A DNA stretch of 64,000 nt from Laedolimicola sp934402125 (GCF_052065835.1 NZ_JBQHTG010000002.1:558001-622000), one strand, 5' to 3'; counted from the first letter of the stretch, positions 7,588 to 16,366 are shown. Numbers and translations: made by a program. The notes: a model not told the origin generated them from the letters alone.

Positions 7588-9246
7588 TTATGCCACAGAA
7601 TTGTTGATGGCTGTAAGAAGCGCGTCGATGGAAGCGCGGATGATATCCGGGTCTACGCCTGCGCCCCAGGCCAGGGTTCCGTCCGGCTTCTGGAGACCCA
7701 CATAGGCGATAGCGCGGGAGCTGGAGCTCTGCTCCAGAGCATGCTCCTGATACGTAACCAGGCTGTACTCCAGGCCGTATCCCTTCTTAAGCGCATTGCT
7801 GACTGCGTTCAGACGGCCGTTTCCGGTAGCGTAAAGAACCTTCTTTTCTCCCTGGTACTCGGTATGCACCTCTGCCGTGATACCGTCCACCTGCTTGAAA
7901 TGTACTTCCGTGATATTGTAGGGAGCCGTAATGCCCTCGAACTTCTTCTTGAAGATCTCGAAGATCTCCTCCGGCATCAGCTCCTTGTTCTGGTGATCGG
8001 ACGCGTCCTTGGCTGCATAGCCCATAGCCTCCCGCATCTTCGGCGGCAGATTGAGACCGAAGTTGTGCTCCAGGATATAGCCTACGCCGCCTTTGCCGGA
8101 CTGGCTGTTGATACGGATAACGTCCGCGTCGTAGTTACGGCTGACGTCGGTGGGATCGATGGGCAGATAGGGTACGGTCCAATGCTCCGGATCGTTTTCC
8201 GCGCGGTAGTTCATGCCCTTTGCGATAGCGTCCTGGTGAGAACCGGAGAAGGCCGCGAATACCAGCGCGCCTGCGTAGGGGCTTCTCTCATTGACCTTCA
8301 TGCCGGTATATTTCTCATAAGCCTCGCAAATCTCCGGCATATTGCTGAAATCCATCTTCGGATCCACACCCTGGGAATACAGGTTCATGGCCAGGGTCAC
8401 CACATCTACATTACCGGTGCGCTCGCCGTTTCCAAAGAGAGTTCCCTCTACACGGTCGGCGCCTGCCAGAAGACCCATCTCTGTGTCTGCCACGCCGCAG
8501 CCCCGGTCATTGTGGGGATGCAGGGAAACAATGACGTTCTCGCGGTATTTCAGGTTCTCGCACATATATTCCACCTGGCTTGCGTATACGTGGGGCATGG
8601 AATGCTGTACCGTCACCGGAAGGTTGATGATGGCTTTCTTATCTGCCGTGGGCTTCCACACATCCAAAACGGCGTTGCACACCTCCAGCGCGTACTCCGG
8701 CTCGGTTCCGGTGAAGCTCTCCGGACTGTACTCGAAACGGAAATTACCCGCGGTCTCGTCCGCCAGCTTCTTCAAAAGCTCCGCGCCGTCCACGGCGATT
8801 TTCAGGATTTCTTCCTTGGATTTATGGAACACCTGCTCCCGCTGGGCCACGGAAGTAGAATTGTATACATGGACAATGGCCTGCTTCGCGCCCTCCAGTG
8901 CGGCAAAGGTCTTGCGGATGATATGCTCCCTGGCCTGTGTCAGCACCTGGATGGTCACGTCATCCGGGATCAGATCCTGCTCAATCAGGGTCCGCAAGAA
9001 TTCATACTCTGTCTCGGAAGCCGCCGGGAAACCAACCTCAATTTCCTTAAAGCCTACCTTGCAGAGAAGCTTGAAGAATCCGACCTTCTGCTCCAGGGTC
9101 ATGGGAACCACCAGGGCCTGATTGCCGTCGCGCAGGTCTACGCTGCACCATACGGGCGCCTTGTCCACATAATCCTTCTCTGCCCATTTCATGCAGGGAT
9201 AGGGCGGTAAGAAATACTGTCTCTGGTATTTTCTGTAATTCATCAT
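7588..9246 (-). CDS. leuA: 2-isopropylmalate synthase
   Basis: 552 residues from the ATG at 9246 (MMNYRKYQRQYF), chosen because AGGAG lies 9 nt upstream; the frame runs further 5' into the repeat element. It condenses acetyl-CoA with 3-methyl-2-oxobutanoate, the first committed step of leucine synthesis. The catalytic barrel shows SVDLRDGNQAL (residues about 35-45, metal and acid residues) and LHPHNDRGCG (metal histidines). A C-terminal LeuA dimer or regulatory domain follows, as in the longer form of the enzyme. Expression is probably controlled by the leucine T-box upstream. leuDC lies 2 kb further on; leuB is not in the window. Confidence 0.95.
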   Translation of the reverse strand: MMNYRKYQRQYFLPPYPCMKWAEKDYVDKAPVWCSVDLRDGNQALVVPMTLEQKVGFFKLLCKVGFKEIEVGFPAASETEYEFLRTLIEQDLIPDDVTIQVLTQAREHIIRKTFAALEGAKQAIVHVYNSTSVAQREQVFHKSKEEILKIAVDGAELLKKLADETAGNFRFEYSPESFTGTEPEYALEVCNAVLDVWKPTADKKAIINLPVTVQHSMPHVYASQVEYMCENLKYRENVIVSLHPHNDRGCGVADTEMGLLAGADRVEGTLFGNGERTGNVDVVTLAMNLYSQGVDPKMDFSNMPEICEAYEKYTGMKVNERSPYAGALVFAAFSGSHQDAIAKGMNYRAENDPEHWTVPYLPIDPTDVSRNYDADVIRINSQSGKGGVGYILEHNFGLNLPPKMREAMGYAAKDASDHQNKELMPEEIFEIFKKKFEGITAPYNITEVHFKQVDGITAEVHTEYQGEKKVLYATGNGRLNAVSNALKKGYGLEYSLVTYQEHALEQSSSSRAIAYVGLQKPDGTLAWGAGVDPDIIRASIDALLTAINNSVA

Positions 9247-9300
9247 GTTCTTCCTCTCCTTCTGTCCTTGTTGTCTGTTCTGTTTTTTGTTAAAGAATCC

Positions 9301-9425
9301 TGCGAAGCAGAATTCTCCGCCTGCGGCGGGTCGCGTAAGCGACATGATTCCATTCCGCCGCAGTGCGATAAAATTTTTTTATGTACTGGGGGATTCCGTA
9401 GGAATTTCCCAGTACATAAAAAAAT
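9301..9425. repeat. Palindromic repeat element between the leuA leader terminator and leuA
   Basis: Contains 18-bp arms ATTTTTTTATGTACTGGG (9373-9390) and the complement at 9408-9425, core GGAATTTCC, and the GTGCGATAA flank seen also at 2041. Next to it are nested GC-rich hairpins: GCGGCGG/CCGCCGC enclosing GTCGC-GTAA-GCGAC, and CTGC-GAA-GCAG. One arm forms the T-tract of the T-box terminator. Probably a dispersed intergenic element, related to 2051-2091. Confidence 0.7.
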
Positions 9426-9708
9426 CCGTCTCCGTCAGCATCTGCCAACGGAGACGGAAGACTTTTTCTGCCTTACGCGGTACCACTCCATTTTTGTGAA
9501 TTACCTTCACACACTCATGGGATACGGATTCCTTTTCGAATCTTATATCCTTCCCGCTGTAACGGTCGGGCTCCGTCTGCGCCTACTCTTCCGGAAGCGG
9601 AATTTGGGGCAGCCGCTCTGAGGTCAGTTCCCATTCTCCCTTCCGCTGCTTCACACCGGCCAGCAGCTCTCTGCGCTCCGGGGGAATCGTACTAGTCCTC
9701 GTCCTTGC
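9418..9708 (-). promoter_or_regulatory. Leucine T-box leader of leuA
   Basis: Reading the minus strand: a Stem I start (GAGGACTAGTA, about 9697), AGAGAGCTGCTGGCCGGTGTGA, a specifier region GAACTGACCTCAGAG whose CTC codon (9620-9622) fits leucine, the T-box GTGGTACCGCG (about 9475-9486), then a terminator with stem CCGTCTCCGT/ACGGAGACGG (9426-9457) and a T7 tract. Uncharged leucine tRNA would stabilise the antiterminator and switch leuA on. The CTC assignment relies partly on the downstream gene. Confidence 0.9.
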
Positions 9709-9730
9709 ATTTGTCTGATATTTGTTTTTT

Positions 9731-9759
9731 AGAATAGCAAATAGCTATCCGGTTGTCAA
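9731..9759 (-). promoter_or_regulatory. Promoter of the T-box/leuA transcript
   Basis: Consensus TTGACA (9754-9759) and TATTCT (9731-9736) with a 17-bp spacer, about 15 bp upstream of the start of the T-box RNA. Confidence 0.8.
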
Positions 9760-9787
9760 TCCTTTTTTCCCATTTCCACAGATATTT

Positions 9788-10507
9788 TCACAGATAAAAT
9801 TCATGACCGTGATAGGCCTGCACCAGGGTCAGGTGGCTTCGGAACCATTGAAGGTTCCCGGCATCGGCCAGGGACGGATTCACAAAATACAAAGCCCCTC
9901 CGGAGGCATCCTCCCCTGCAAGGGCGCGTTCCACTGCAGCCCGGGTCTCGTCGGAGACGGTTACGCGGTCGATTTTACCGCTGCCCACCGGAGAAAACTG
10001 GGCCTTCCCAGCCTGCTGCTGATAGACTACCTCATAGACCGTATCCGGGAACGCCTCGTTCTCCACCCGATTCAGAACCACATTGGCCACCAGCAGGCGG
10101 CCTGTCTCGTCCTCGCCGGAGGCTTCGGCCTCGACGATACGAAGGAGGGCGTCGTAGTCCTCTGCGGTGAGCTGGTAATTGCTGTTTTGCAAAGCAGTCA
10201 GCTCCGGATGGACTGCTGCGGCCTCTGCCACCGGTTCTGTCTCTGTCGCTTCTTCCTCCGACCAATCTGCCTGCGCCTCTGTGTATGCCTGCCGCATGCG
10301 GCCAGAATTCATACTGTTTTCTGCCAGAGCGCATAGCGTCTCATTTCCGATTCCCCGGAGCACCCCGACGGTTCCATCTTCTGTCGCTCTATCGATACTT
10401 TCACTTTCGTAAGAGATTTTTGCCTCCACATCCTTCGTATCAGCCGACGCCATCAAAAGCACGCCCGCCAATCCCAGCACGATTGCACCATCTCTTAGTC
10501 TGTTCAT
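9788..10507 (-). CDS. Cell wall hydrolase, SleB (Hydrolase_2) type
   Basis: 239 residues. An N-terminal hydrophobic segment (AIVLGLAGVLLMASA, about 8-22) acts as signal peptide or anchor; an acidic linker follows. From about residue 118 the sequence LTAEDYDALLRIVEAEASGED, VANVVLNRV and FSPVGSGKIDRV matches the SleB/CwlJ catalytic fold, with the first Glu of the VEAEA motif the likely catalytic acid. Such enzymes cleave spore cortex or vegetative peptidoglycan. A spore role is plausible but no ypeB partner is adjacent, so vegetative wall turnover is equally possible. Confidence 0.85.
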   Translation of the reverse strand: MNRLRDGAIVLGLAGVLLMASADTKDVEAKISYESESIDRATEDGTVGVLRGIGNETLCALAENSMNSGRMRQAYTEAQADWSEEEATETEPVAEAAAVHPELTALQNSNYQLTAEDYDALLRIVEAEASGEDETGRLLVANVVLNRVENEAFPDTVYEVVYQQQAGKAQFSPVGSGKIDRVTVSDETRAAVERALAGEDASGGALYFVNPSLADAGNLQWFRSHLTLVQAYHGHEFYL

Positions 10508-10708
10508 ATGCCTATTATAAAAATGTCGGTTTCAACCGTCAAGCGGTCTGTAACATTTTTGTAACATTTTTTGTATTTTATTTCCTATATTATCCTTTTT
10601 ATGAATAATTCCCGTGAAATAAACCAAAAATATGTTTCATAAGACAGACATTTTGGAGGCTTTTCTGTTCTAAACGAAAAGGAAACCATCTATCAGAGGA
10701 GGATCTGT

Positions 10709-11218
10709 ATGAAAATCCGCGAGCGCATCAACCTGGCAGCCGGAATCATCTTCACGCTTGCCACCGGCACACTGTTACATTTTACCTATGAATGGAGCGG
10801 GGAGAACCCCTTTGTGGCCCTCTATTCCCCCGTCAGTGAATCTGTCTGGGAGCATCTGAAGCTTTTATTTTTTCCGGCGCTGCTCTATACCTTTTTTGAA
10901 ATCCTGGTGCTGTACAAAACCTCCGGACACTTTCTGACCTGCCGGCTGCTGGCCATCCTGGCCGGCATGTTCTTCATCGCTTCGTCCTTTTTTACCTACA
11001 CCGGGCTTCTGGGCCGGAGCTTTCTGGCCGTGGACATCGCTCTTTTTATCCTCAGTGTCCTGCTGACCTTTCTTCTGTCCCGTTACCTGGAGGTGCGCTG
11101 TCCCGGCCTGCGGCTGCCGCTGCTGGCCAACTACGCCCTGCTGCTCCTCATCGTCATCTGCTTTTTTTCCTTCAGCTTCGCTCCGCCGGGGCTGCCGCTT
11201 TTCACCCCACCGGCCTGA
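10709..11218 (+). CDS. DUF6512-type membrane protein
   Basis: 169 residues with about five hydrophobic segments (about 8-25, 48-66, 76-93, 99-117, 133-155). The conserved opening includes FAL-type YSPVSESVWEHLKLLFFP, which I recognise from the DUF6512 family of Firmicutes membrane proteins; function unknown. AGAGGAGG precedes the ATG by 8 bp. It is the only plus-strand gene between leuA and leuD and converges on leuD with only 11 bp between stop codons. The 200 bp upstream are AT-rich with no clear promoter match. Confidence 0.75.
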   Translation: MKIRERINLAAGIIFTLATGTLLHFTYEWSGENPFVALYSPVSESVWEHLKLLFFPALLYTFFEILVLYKTSGHFLTCRLLAILAGMFFIASSFFTYTGLLGRSFLAVDIALFILSVLLTFLLSRYLEVRCPGLRLPLLANYALLLLIVICFFSFSFAPPGLPLFTPPA

Positions 11219-11229
11219 GGCAGCTGCTT

Positions 11230-11715
11230 TTATTTCTGATTGATGTAATTGATTAGGCCCTCGGCCCGGATAATCTTCTGCATAAACTCCGGAAAGGCCT
11301 GTCCCTGATACTGCTTTCCTGTGGTGCGGTTGTAAATCATACCGCTGTCAAAATCCACTTCTACTTCGTCCCCGTCCTGAATATCCTTTGCCGCCTCCGG
11401 GCACTCGATAATCGGAAGACCGATGTTGATGGCGTTCCGGTAAAAAATACGCGCGAAGGTCTCCGCAATCACGCAGGAGATACCGGATACCTTGATCACC
11501 AGCGGCGCATGCTCCCGGGATGAGCCGCAGCCGAAATTCTTGCCTGCCACCATGATATTGCCGGGCTGTACCTTCTTCACGAAATCTTTGTCAATATCCT
11601 CCATGCAGTGCTCCGCCAGCTCTTTGGGATCCGCAATGGCCAGATATCTGGCGGGAATGATTACGTCTGTATCTACATTGTCTCCATATTTGAATACTTT
11701 TCCTTTTGCCTGCAT
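11230..11715 (-). CDS. leuD: 3-isopropylmalate dehydratase small subunit
   Basis: 161 residues, the short LeuD form typical of clostridia. Shows the swivel-domain signature NTDVIIPARYL near the N-terminus (DNVDTDVIIPARYL) and GCGSSREHAPL, which contacts substrate. With LeuC it isomerises 2-isopropylmalate to 3-isopropylmalate. It follows leuC by 12 bp, so the two are cotranscribed. No leuB follows; a convergent plus-strand gene ends 11 bp away. Confidence 0.95.
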   Translation of the reverse strand: MQAKGKVFKYGDNVDTDVIIPARYLAIADPKELAEHCMEDIDKDFVKKVQPGNIMVAGKNFGCGSSREHAPLVIKVSGISCVIAETFARIFYRNAINIGLPIIECPEAAKDIQDGDEVEVDFDSGMIYNRTTGKQYQGQAFPEFMQKIIRAEGLINYINQK

Positions 11716-11727
11716 CTTCTCTTCCTC

Positions 11728-12996
11728 CTATAATCCAAGCTCTGCCGGAGCGCTGATACGACCGGTCACGGCGCTGGCTGCGGCTACCGCCGGGCTTGCC
11801 AGGTAAACCTCGGACTCCACGTGGCCCATACGTCCTACAAAGTTCCGGTTGGTGGTGGATACGCAGCGCTCGCCCGCCGCCAGAATTCCCATATATCCGC
11901 CCAGACAGGGTCCACAGGTAGGCGTGCTGACTACTGCCCCCGCCTCAATAAAGGTCTTCAAAAGTCCCTCGTCCATGGCGTCCATGTAAATCTTCTGGGT
12001 TCCCGGAATCACGATGCAGCGAAGTCCCTTCTTCACCTTTCTTCCCTTCAGGATCTCAGCCGCCGCCCGCAGGTCGTCGATCCGGCCATTGGTACAGGAA
12101 CCGATCACTACCTGGTCGATTTCAACAGGTTTCGTAATCTCGTCGATGGTCTTCGTATTTTCCGGCAAATGGGGGAATGCCACGGTGGATTTCAGAGTAC
12201 TCAGGTCGATGGTATACTCCTCGTCGTACTCGGCGTCCGGATCTGCCTCGTAGATCTTAAATTCTCTCTTGGAATGCTCCTTCATGTAGGCAATGGTTTT
12301 CTCGTCCACCGGGAAGATGCCGTTTTTGCCGCCTGCCTCGATAGCCATGTTGGCAATGGTGAACCGGTCGTCCATAGACAGGTTCTGAATTCCCTCGCCT
12401 GTGAACTCCATGGATTTATAAAGGGCTCCGTCTACACCGATCATGCCGATGATGTGGAGGATCACATCCTTGCCGCTGACCCATTTGGAGGGCTTACCCA
12501 CGATATTAAATCGGATTGCGGACGGCACCTTGAACCAGGCCTTGCCGGTAGCCATGCCCGCCGCCATATCGGTGCTTCCCACGCCGGTAGAAAAGGCGCC
12601 CAGAGCTCCGTAGGTACAGGTATGGGAATCCGCGCCGATGATGCAGTCGCCGGCCACGGTCAGTCCCTTTTCCGGAAGCAGAGCATGCTCAATACCCATC
12701 TCTCCCACATCAAAATAGTTGGTAACCTCCTGACGACAGGCAAATTCCCGGACACATTTGCAGTTTTCCGCAGACTTGATATCCTTATTCGGGATAAAAT
12801 GATCCATCACCAGGGCAATTTTATCCCGGTCAAATACCTCCTGCTTATTCAGCTTCTGCATCTCCCGGATCGCCACCGGCGTTGTAATATCATTTCCCAG
12901 AACCAGATCCAGATCGGCCTCAATAAGCTGTCCCGCCTTCACCTCGGGAAGGCCTGCATGCGCCGCAAGGATCTTCTGTGTCATTGTCATTCCCAT
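11728..12996 (-). CDS. leuC: 3-isopropylmalate dehydratase large subunit
   Basis: 422 residues, aconitase-type large subunit. The 4Fe-4S cysteines are visible in GSCTNGR and in TPTCGPCLG; DSHTCTYGALGA is the conserved substrate loop. It acts with LeuD in leucine synthesis. AAGGAG lies about 8 nt before the ATG. The gene is divergent from a LysR regulator across a 180-bp gap, an arrangement that often marks the regulator's target. The length fits the short archaeal/clostridial LeuC class rather than the 466-residue enterobacterial form. Confidence 0.95.
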   Translation of the reverse strand: MGMTMTQKILAAHAGLPEVKAGQLIEADLDLVLGNDITTPVAIREMQKLNKQEVFDRDKIALVMDHFIPNKDIKSAENCKCVREFACRQEVTNYFDVGEMGIEHALLPEKGLTVAGDCIIGADSHTCTYGALGAFSTGVGSTDMAAGMATGKAWFKVPSAIRFNIVGKPSKWVSGKDVILHIIGMIGVDGALYKSMEFTGEGIQNLSMDDRFTIANMAIEAGGKNGIFPVDEKTIAYMKEHSKREFKIYEADPDAEYDEEYTIDLSTLKSTVAFPHLPENTKTIDEITKPVEIDQVVIGSCTNGRIDDLRAAAEILKGRKVKKGLRCIVIPGTQKIYMDAMDEGLLKTFIEAGAVVSTPTCGPCLGGYMGILAAGERCVSTTNRNFVGRMGHVESEVYLASPAVAAASAVTGRISAPAELGL

Positions 12997-13082
12997 GTTT
13001 TTATTCTCCTTTTATCTGTAATTTCGCATTTTCTTTCATTTCTTGTATTCTAGCACATTTATTGATATAATTAAAATACATA

Positions 13083-13099
13083 ATAATCATATTTATTAT
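13083..13099. promoter_or_regulatory. Possible LysR-type operator between leuC and the LysR gene
   Basis: ATAAT-N7-ATTAT dyad in an AT-rich divergent gap, fitting the loose T-N11-A dyad pattern bound by LysR regulators. Such dyads are easy to find in AT-rich DNA, so this is tentative. Confidence 0.35.
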
Positions 13100-13177
13100 A
13101 ACTACAGATTATATTATTGGGCCATTGCCAGACAATCCGGCTCTATCTGACTTTTACTCATAGAAAGGATTTTTCTC

Positions 13178-14065
13178 ATGAACCAGAATTTATCTCTCTA
13201 CCGCATCTTCTACACGGTCGCCCTGACCGGAAATATCTCCCATGCCGCTGACGAGCTTTTCATCAGCCAGCCTGCGGTCAGCAAATCCATCCGGAAGCTG
13301 GAGCAGTCCATGAATACCTCTCTGTTCACCCGGTCCTCCCGGGGCGTCCAGCTGACCGAAGATGGGGAACTGCTTTTCTCCCATGTAAAATCTGCCTTCC
13401 AGACACTGGAAAATGCGGAAAACCAACTGCGGCTCCGCCGGGAGCTGGGCATGGGCCAGCTTCGAATCGGGGTCAGCTCCACCCTCTGTAAATATGTGCT
13501 GCTGCCCCGGCTCTCTGCTTTTATCAAAGCCCATCCCCACCTGCGGGTCACTATTTCCTGTCAGTCCACCAACCAGACACTGCAGATGCTGGAGAACGGA
13601 GACCTGGATCTGGGGCTCACCGGGCGGCCGGAAAATCCGGGCATGCTCCGTTTTTCCCCGGTCATGGAGATTCAGGATACCTTTGTGACTACCCGGGATT
13701 ATCTGGACAACCTGGCGCGGCAGCTGGGACAGCCTGTCTCCGACTCTCTTTCTCCGGAGGTTTCTGTCTCTTTCCTGAAAAATGGCGTCCTGATGCTGCT
13801 GGATCAGGAGAACCTGACCCGACAGTATCTGGACGCCCATCTGAAGGAGCATATTCTGTTTCCGGAAAATATCCTAGAAACAACCTCCATGGATCTGCTG
13901 ATTGATTTTGCCCGGGTGGGACTTGGTATCGCCGGAGTTATCCGGGAATTCGTACAGGCAGAGCTTTCCGGCGGCGCGCTTCTGGAGCTGCCGCTGCCCT
14001 TCCCTCTTCCGCCCAGGGAAATCGGGTTTCTGTGCCGGGAAGAGGCGGAGTACAAAAGAATCTAG
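13178..14065 (+). CDS. LysR family transcriptional regulator
   Basis: 295 residues. The winged helix-turn-helix fills about residues 1-62 (LYRIFYTVALTGNISHAADELFISQPAVSKSIRKLE pattern, with SQPAVSKSI as recognition helix), followed by a periplasmic-binding-protein-like effector domain (about 90-290). It is divergent from leuCD, so control of leucine synthesis in response to a pathway intermediate is the simplest guess, but no effector can be read from sequence. AGAAAGGA precedes the ATG. Confidence 0.9.
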   Translation: MNQNLSLYRIFYTVALTGNISHAADELFISQPAVSKSIRKLEQSMNTSLFTRSSRGVQLTEDGELLFSHVKSAFQTLENAENQLRLRRELGMGQLRIGVSSTLCKYVLLPRLSAFIKAHPHLRVTISCQSTNQTLQMLENGDLDLGLTGRPENPGMLRFSPVMEIQDTFVTTRDYLDNLARQLGQPVSDSLSPEVSVSFLKNGVLMLLDQENLTRQYLDAHLKEHILFPENILETTSMDLLIDFARVGLGIAGVIREFVQAELSGGALLELPLPFPLPPREIGFLCREEAEYKRI

Positions 14066-14079
14066 GTTGTGTACAAACA

Positions 14080-14264
14080 GAGAACCGCGATACCTTCTCT
14101 CCGGAACACGTCGATTTTTCTGTTTCTCGCAGACGGCTTATCCGCGCCCGATCGCCAAACTCGGCCCTAATGGGCCTCGGACAGTGGCTCCTTCGGGCGC
14201 TGCCAGTCTGCTCGTCACTACAAAAAATCAACTATCGTTCCTGAGAGAAGGTATCGCGGTTCTC
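14080..14264 (-). repeat. 185-nt nested palindromic element downstream of glmS
   Basis: Perfect 22-bp outer arms (14080-14101 and 14243-14264, GAGAACCGCGATACC...) enclose 141 bp that pairs further inwards: GGAAC/GTTCC, an AT-rich stem, GCAGAC..GTCTGC, GCGCCCGA/TCGGGCGC, and a GGCCC-ATTA-GGGCC tip. On the minus strand several pairs are G-U, which would be A-C mismatches on the plus strand, so selection for a minus-strand RNA fold is suggested. It lies between the convergent LysR gene and glmS, 9 bp past the glmS stop. It may be a glmS 3'-UTR structure, an intergenic repeat or a MITE-like insertion. Confidence 0.75.
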
Positions 14265-14273
14265 CTATCTATT

Positions 14274-16112
14274 TTACTCCACCGTCACGCTCTTCGCCAG
14301 GTTCCGGGGCTTATCCACGTCCAGTCCTCTGGCTACGGATACATAGTAGCCGATGAGCTGCAGCGGGATAACTGCCAGGGATGCTGCGAAATGTTCGTCG
14401 GTCTTCGGAATGTAGGTGACGAAATCGGCCGTATCCTCGATGTTATAATGGCCGTAGGTGGTCAGCCCCATCAGATACGCGCCGCGGCTCTTACATTCCA
14501 CCATGTTGCTGACAGTCTTTTCATAGAGCGCGCTCTGGGTCAGGATTCCGATGACCAGGGTACCGTCCTCGATGAGGCTGATGGTACCATGCTTCAGTTC
14601 TCCTGCCGCATAGGCTTCGGAATGGATATAGCTGATTTCCTTCATCTTCAGGCTGCCTTCCATGGAGATAGCGTAATCGATTCCCCGGCCAATGAAAAAT
14701 ACATCGTGGGCTGCCGCCTGCTTGGAAGCAAACCACTGGAGCCGCTCTTTATCCTGGAGAATCCGGGTAATTTTCTCCGGCAGCGTACCCAGTTCCCTAA
14801 TCAGCTCCTGATAACGCTCCCCATCAATCTCGCCCCGGGCCTTCGCGAACTGGACTGCCAGAATATCGCAGGCCAGAAGCTGCGTGCTGTAGGCTTTTGT
14901 GGTTGCCACGGAAATCTCCGGCCCGGCCAGGGTATAGAATACCTTATCTGCCTCCCGGGCAATGGAGGAACCTACCACATTTACGATAGCCAGGGTACGG
15001 ATTCCCAACTTCTTCGCCTCCCGGAGGGCTGCCAGGGTATCGGCTGTCTCGCCGGACTGGCTGATGAGGATCACAAGCCCCTTCTTATCCAGCAGCAGGG
15101 TCCGATAGCGAAACTCGGAAGCCAACTCTACCCGGACCGGTATCTTCGCCAGATCCTCTATTACATACTGGGCCGATACGGCGGCATGATAAGCGGATCC
15201 GCAGGCTACCATATAAATCTGACTGACATCCCGGATCTCTTCGTCGGAAAGTCCCATCTCAGACAGATCGATCACGCCGTCCTTCACCACAGAGCTTAAG
15301 GTATCCTGAAGGGCTCTGGGCTGCTCGTGAATTTCCTTCATCATGAAATGCTCAAAGCCGGCCTTTTCTGCCGCTTCCGCATCCCACTTGATTTCCACCG
15401 GAGTTTTCTCAATCTCATCGCCGTCCAGGTTGTAGAAGGTGATAGCGCCCTTCTGCAGACGGGCCAACTCCATGTTGCCGATATAATAGACATTTCTGGT
15501 GTGTTTCAGGATAGCCGGTACGTCAGAGGCCACATAGCACTCCCCATTTTCCACTCCCAGAATCATCGGGCTGTCCTTGCGGGCCACATATATCTCCTCC
15601 GGATAATCCCAAAACATGACAGCCAGGGCATAGGATCCGCGGATCCGCACCATGGCGTGGTTGATGGCGTCCACCGGAGTGCCCAGGTATTTCTTATAAT
15701 AATAATCGATCAGCTTGATCGCCACTTCCGTGTCGGTCTGAGAATAGAACTGATAGCCCTTCCGCAGCAGCTTATCCTTCAGCTCCTGATAGTTCTCGAT
15801 AATCCCGTTGTGTACGCCCACCACATTACCGTCGTCGCTGCAATGGGGATGGGCATTATTCTCGGAAGGCTCGCCGTGGGTCGCCCAACGGGTATGGCCG
15901 ATCCCACAGTCGCCTATCAGCGCCTGACCGCCATTGGTCTTCTCTGCCAGAATCTTCAACCGTCCCTTAGCCTTTACAATCTCAATAGGCGCGTCTCCGT
16001 TCCGCACCGCCAAGCCTGCGGAATCGTATCCTCTGTACTCCAGCTTGGAAAGTCCATCCAGCAAAATCGGAGCTGCCTGCTGATTCCCAACAAATCCTAC
16101 AATACCACACAT
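14274..16112 (-). CDS. glmS: Glutamine-fructose-6-phosphate aminotransferase (isomerizing)
   Basis: 612 residues. Cys2 (MCGIVGFVG) is the N-terminal nucleophile of the class II glutaminase domain (1 to about 240), with HTRWATHG. Two SIS sugar-isomerase domains follow (about 290-430 and 460-600), including VACGSAYHAA and SQSGETADTL, and the C-terminal KSVTVE. It makes glucosamine-6-phosphate, the entry to UDP-GlcNAc and hence peptidoglycan and the polysaccharides encoded later in the window. AGGAGG is 9 nt before the ATG. No glmS ribozyme signature is visible upstream; a repeat array sits at its promoter instead. Confidence 0.97.
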   Translation of the reverse strand: MCGIVGFVGNQQAAPILLDGLSKLEYRGYDSAGLAVRNGDAPIEIVKAKGRLKILAEKTNGGQALIGDCGIGHTRWATHGEPSENNAHPHCSDDGNVVGVHNGIIENYQELKDKLLRKGYQFYSQTDTEVAIKLIDYYYKKYLGTPVDAINHAMVRIRGSYALAVMFWDYPEEIYVARKDSPMILGVENGECYVASDVPAILKHTRNVYYIGNMELARLQKGAITFYNLDGDEIEKTPVEIKWDAEAAEKAGFEHFMMKEIHEQPRALQDTLSSVVKDGVIDLSEMGLSDEEIRDVSQIYMVACGSAYHAAVSAQYVIEDLAKIPVRVELASEFRYRTLLLDKKGLVILISQSGETADTLAALREAKKLGIRTLAIVNVVGSSIAREADKVFYTLAGPEISVATTKAYSTQLLACDILAVQFAKARGEIDGERYQELIRELGTLPEKITRILQDKERLQWFASKQAAAHDVFFIGRGIDYAISMEGSLKMKEISYIHSEAYAAGELKHGTISLIEDGTLVIGILTQSALYEKTVSNMVECKSRGAYLMGLTTYGHYNIEDTADFVTYIPKTDEHFAASLAVIPLQLIGYYVSVARGLDVDKPRNLAKSVTVE

Positions 16113-16216
16113 ATGTCTTACATCCTCCTGTTCTTCTTTCTATCTATACGCTGTCAGATAAAATGTCAAAACTGTATTCGCCGGGTTCCATAAATCGGGA
16201 CCGACATGTTATAGGT

Positions 16217-16245
16217 ATTGTAGCAGATAATCCAGGAATTGAAAA
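16217..16245 (-). promoter_or_regulatory. Probable glmS promoter
   Basis: TACAAT (16217-16222) with TTTTCA (16240-16245) 17 bp upstream, minus strand, giving a leader of about 100 nt. The -35 is weak and overlaps the first copy of the TTTGCAC repeat array. Confidence 0.5.
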
Positions 16246-16330
16246 GTGCAAATTGAATTTTAACTAAAAAGTGCAAATATACATTTTTAGTTGTGTAAAA
16301 ATGCAAATATGTAACTAAAAAGTGCAAACT
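16241..16330. repeat. Operator-like repeat array at the glmS promoter
   Basis: Four copies of AAAAAGTGCAAAT or close variants (at about 16242, 16266, 16297 and 16317); two have the longer AACTAAAAAGTGCAAA, 51 bp apart. An inverted TTTTTAGTT (16284-16292) sits between them. On the minus strand this reads as repeated TTTGCACTTTTTAGTT just upstream of and over the -35 box. The pattern suggests cooperative binding of a regulator. Confidence 0.6.
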
Positions 16331-16366
16331 CATTTTACCACAATATTCCAAATCGCTGACGCAACT

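Noticed and set aside
14080..14264. Simple bidirectional terminator between the LysR gene and glmS
   Set aside because: The element is far larger and has nested stems, and no T-tract follows the outer arms on either strand.
16241..16330. CRISPR array
   Set aside because: Only four short, uneven, degenerate repeats with partly inverted order and no cas genes.
16113..16366. glmS ribozyme upstream of glmS
   Set aside because: I could not find the conserved core or pseudoknot sequences; only a short leader, a promoter and the repeat array are visible.
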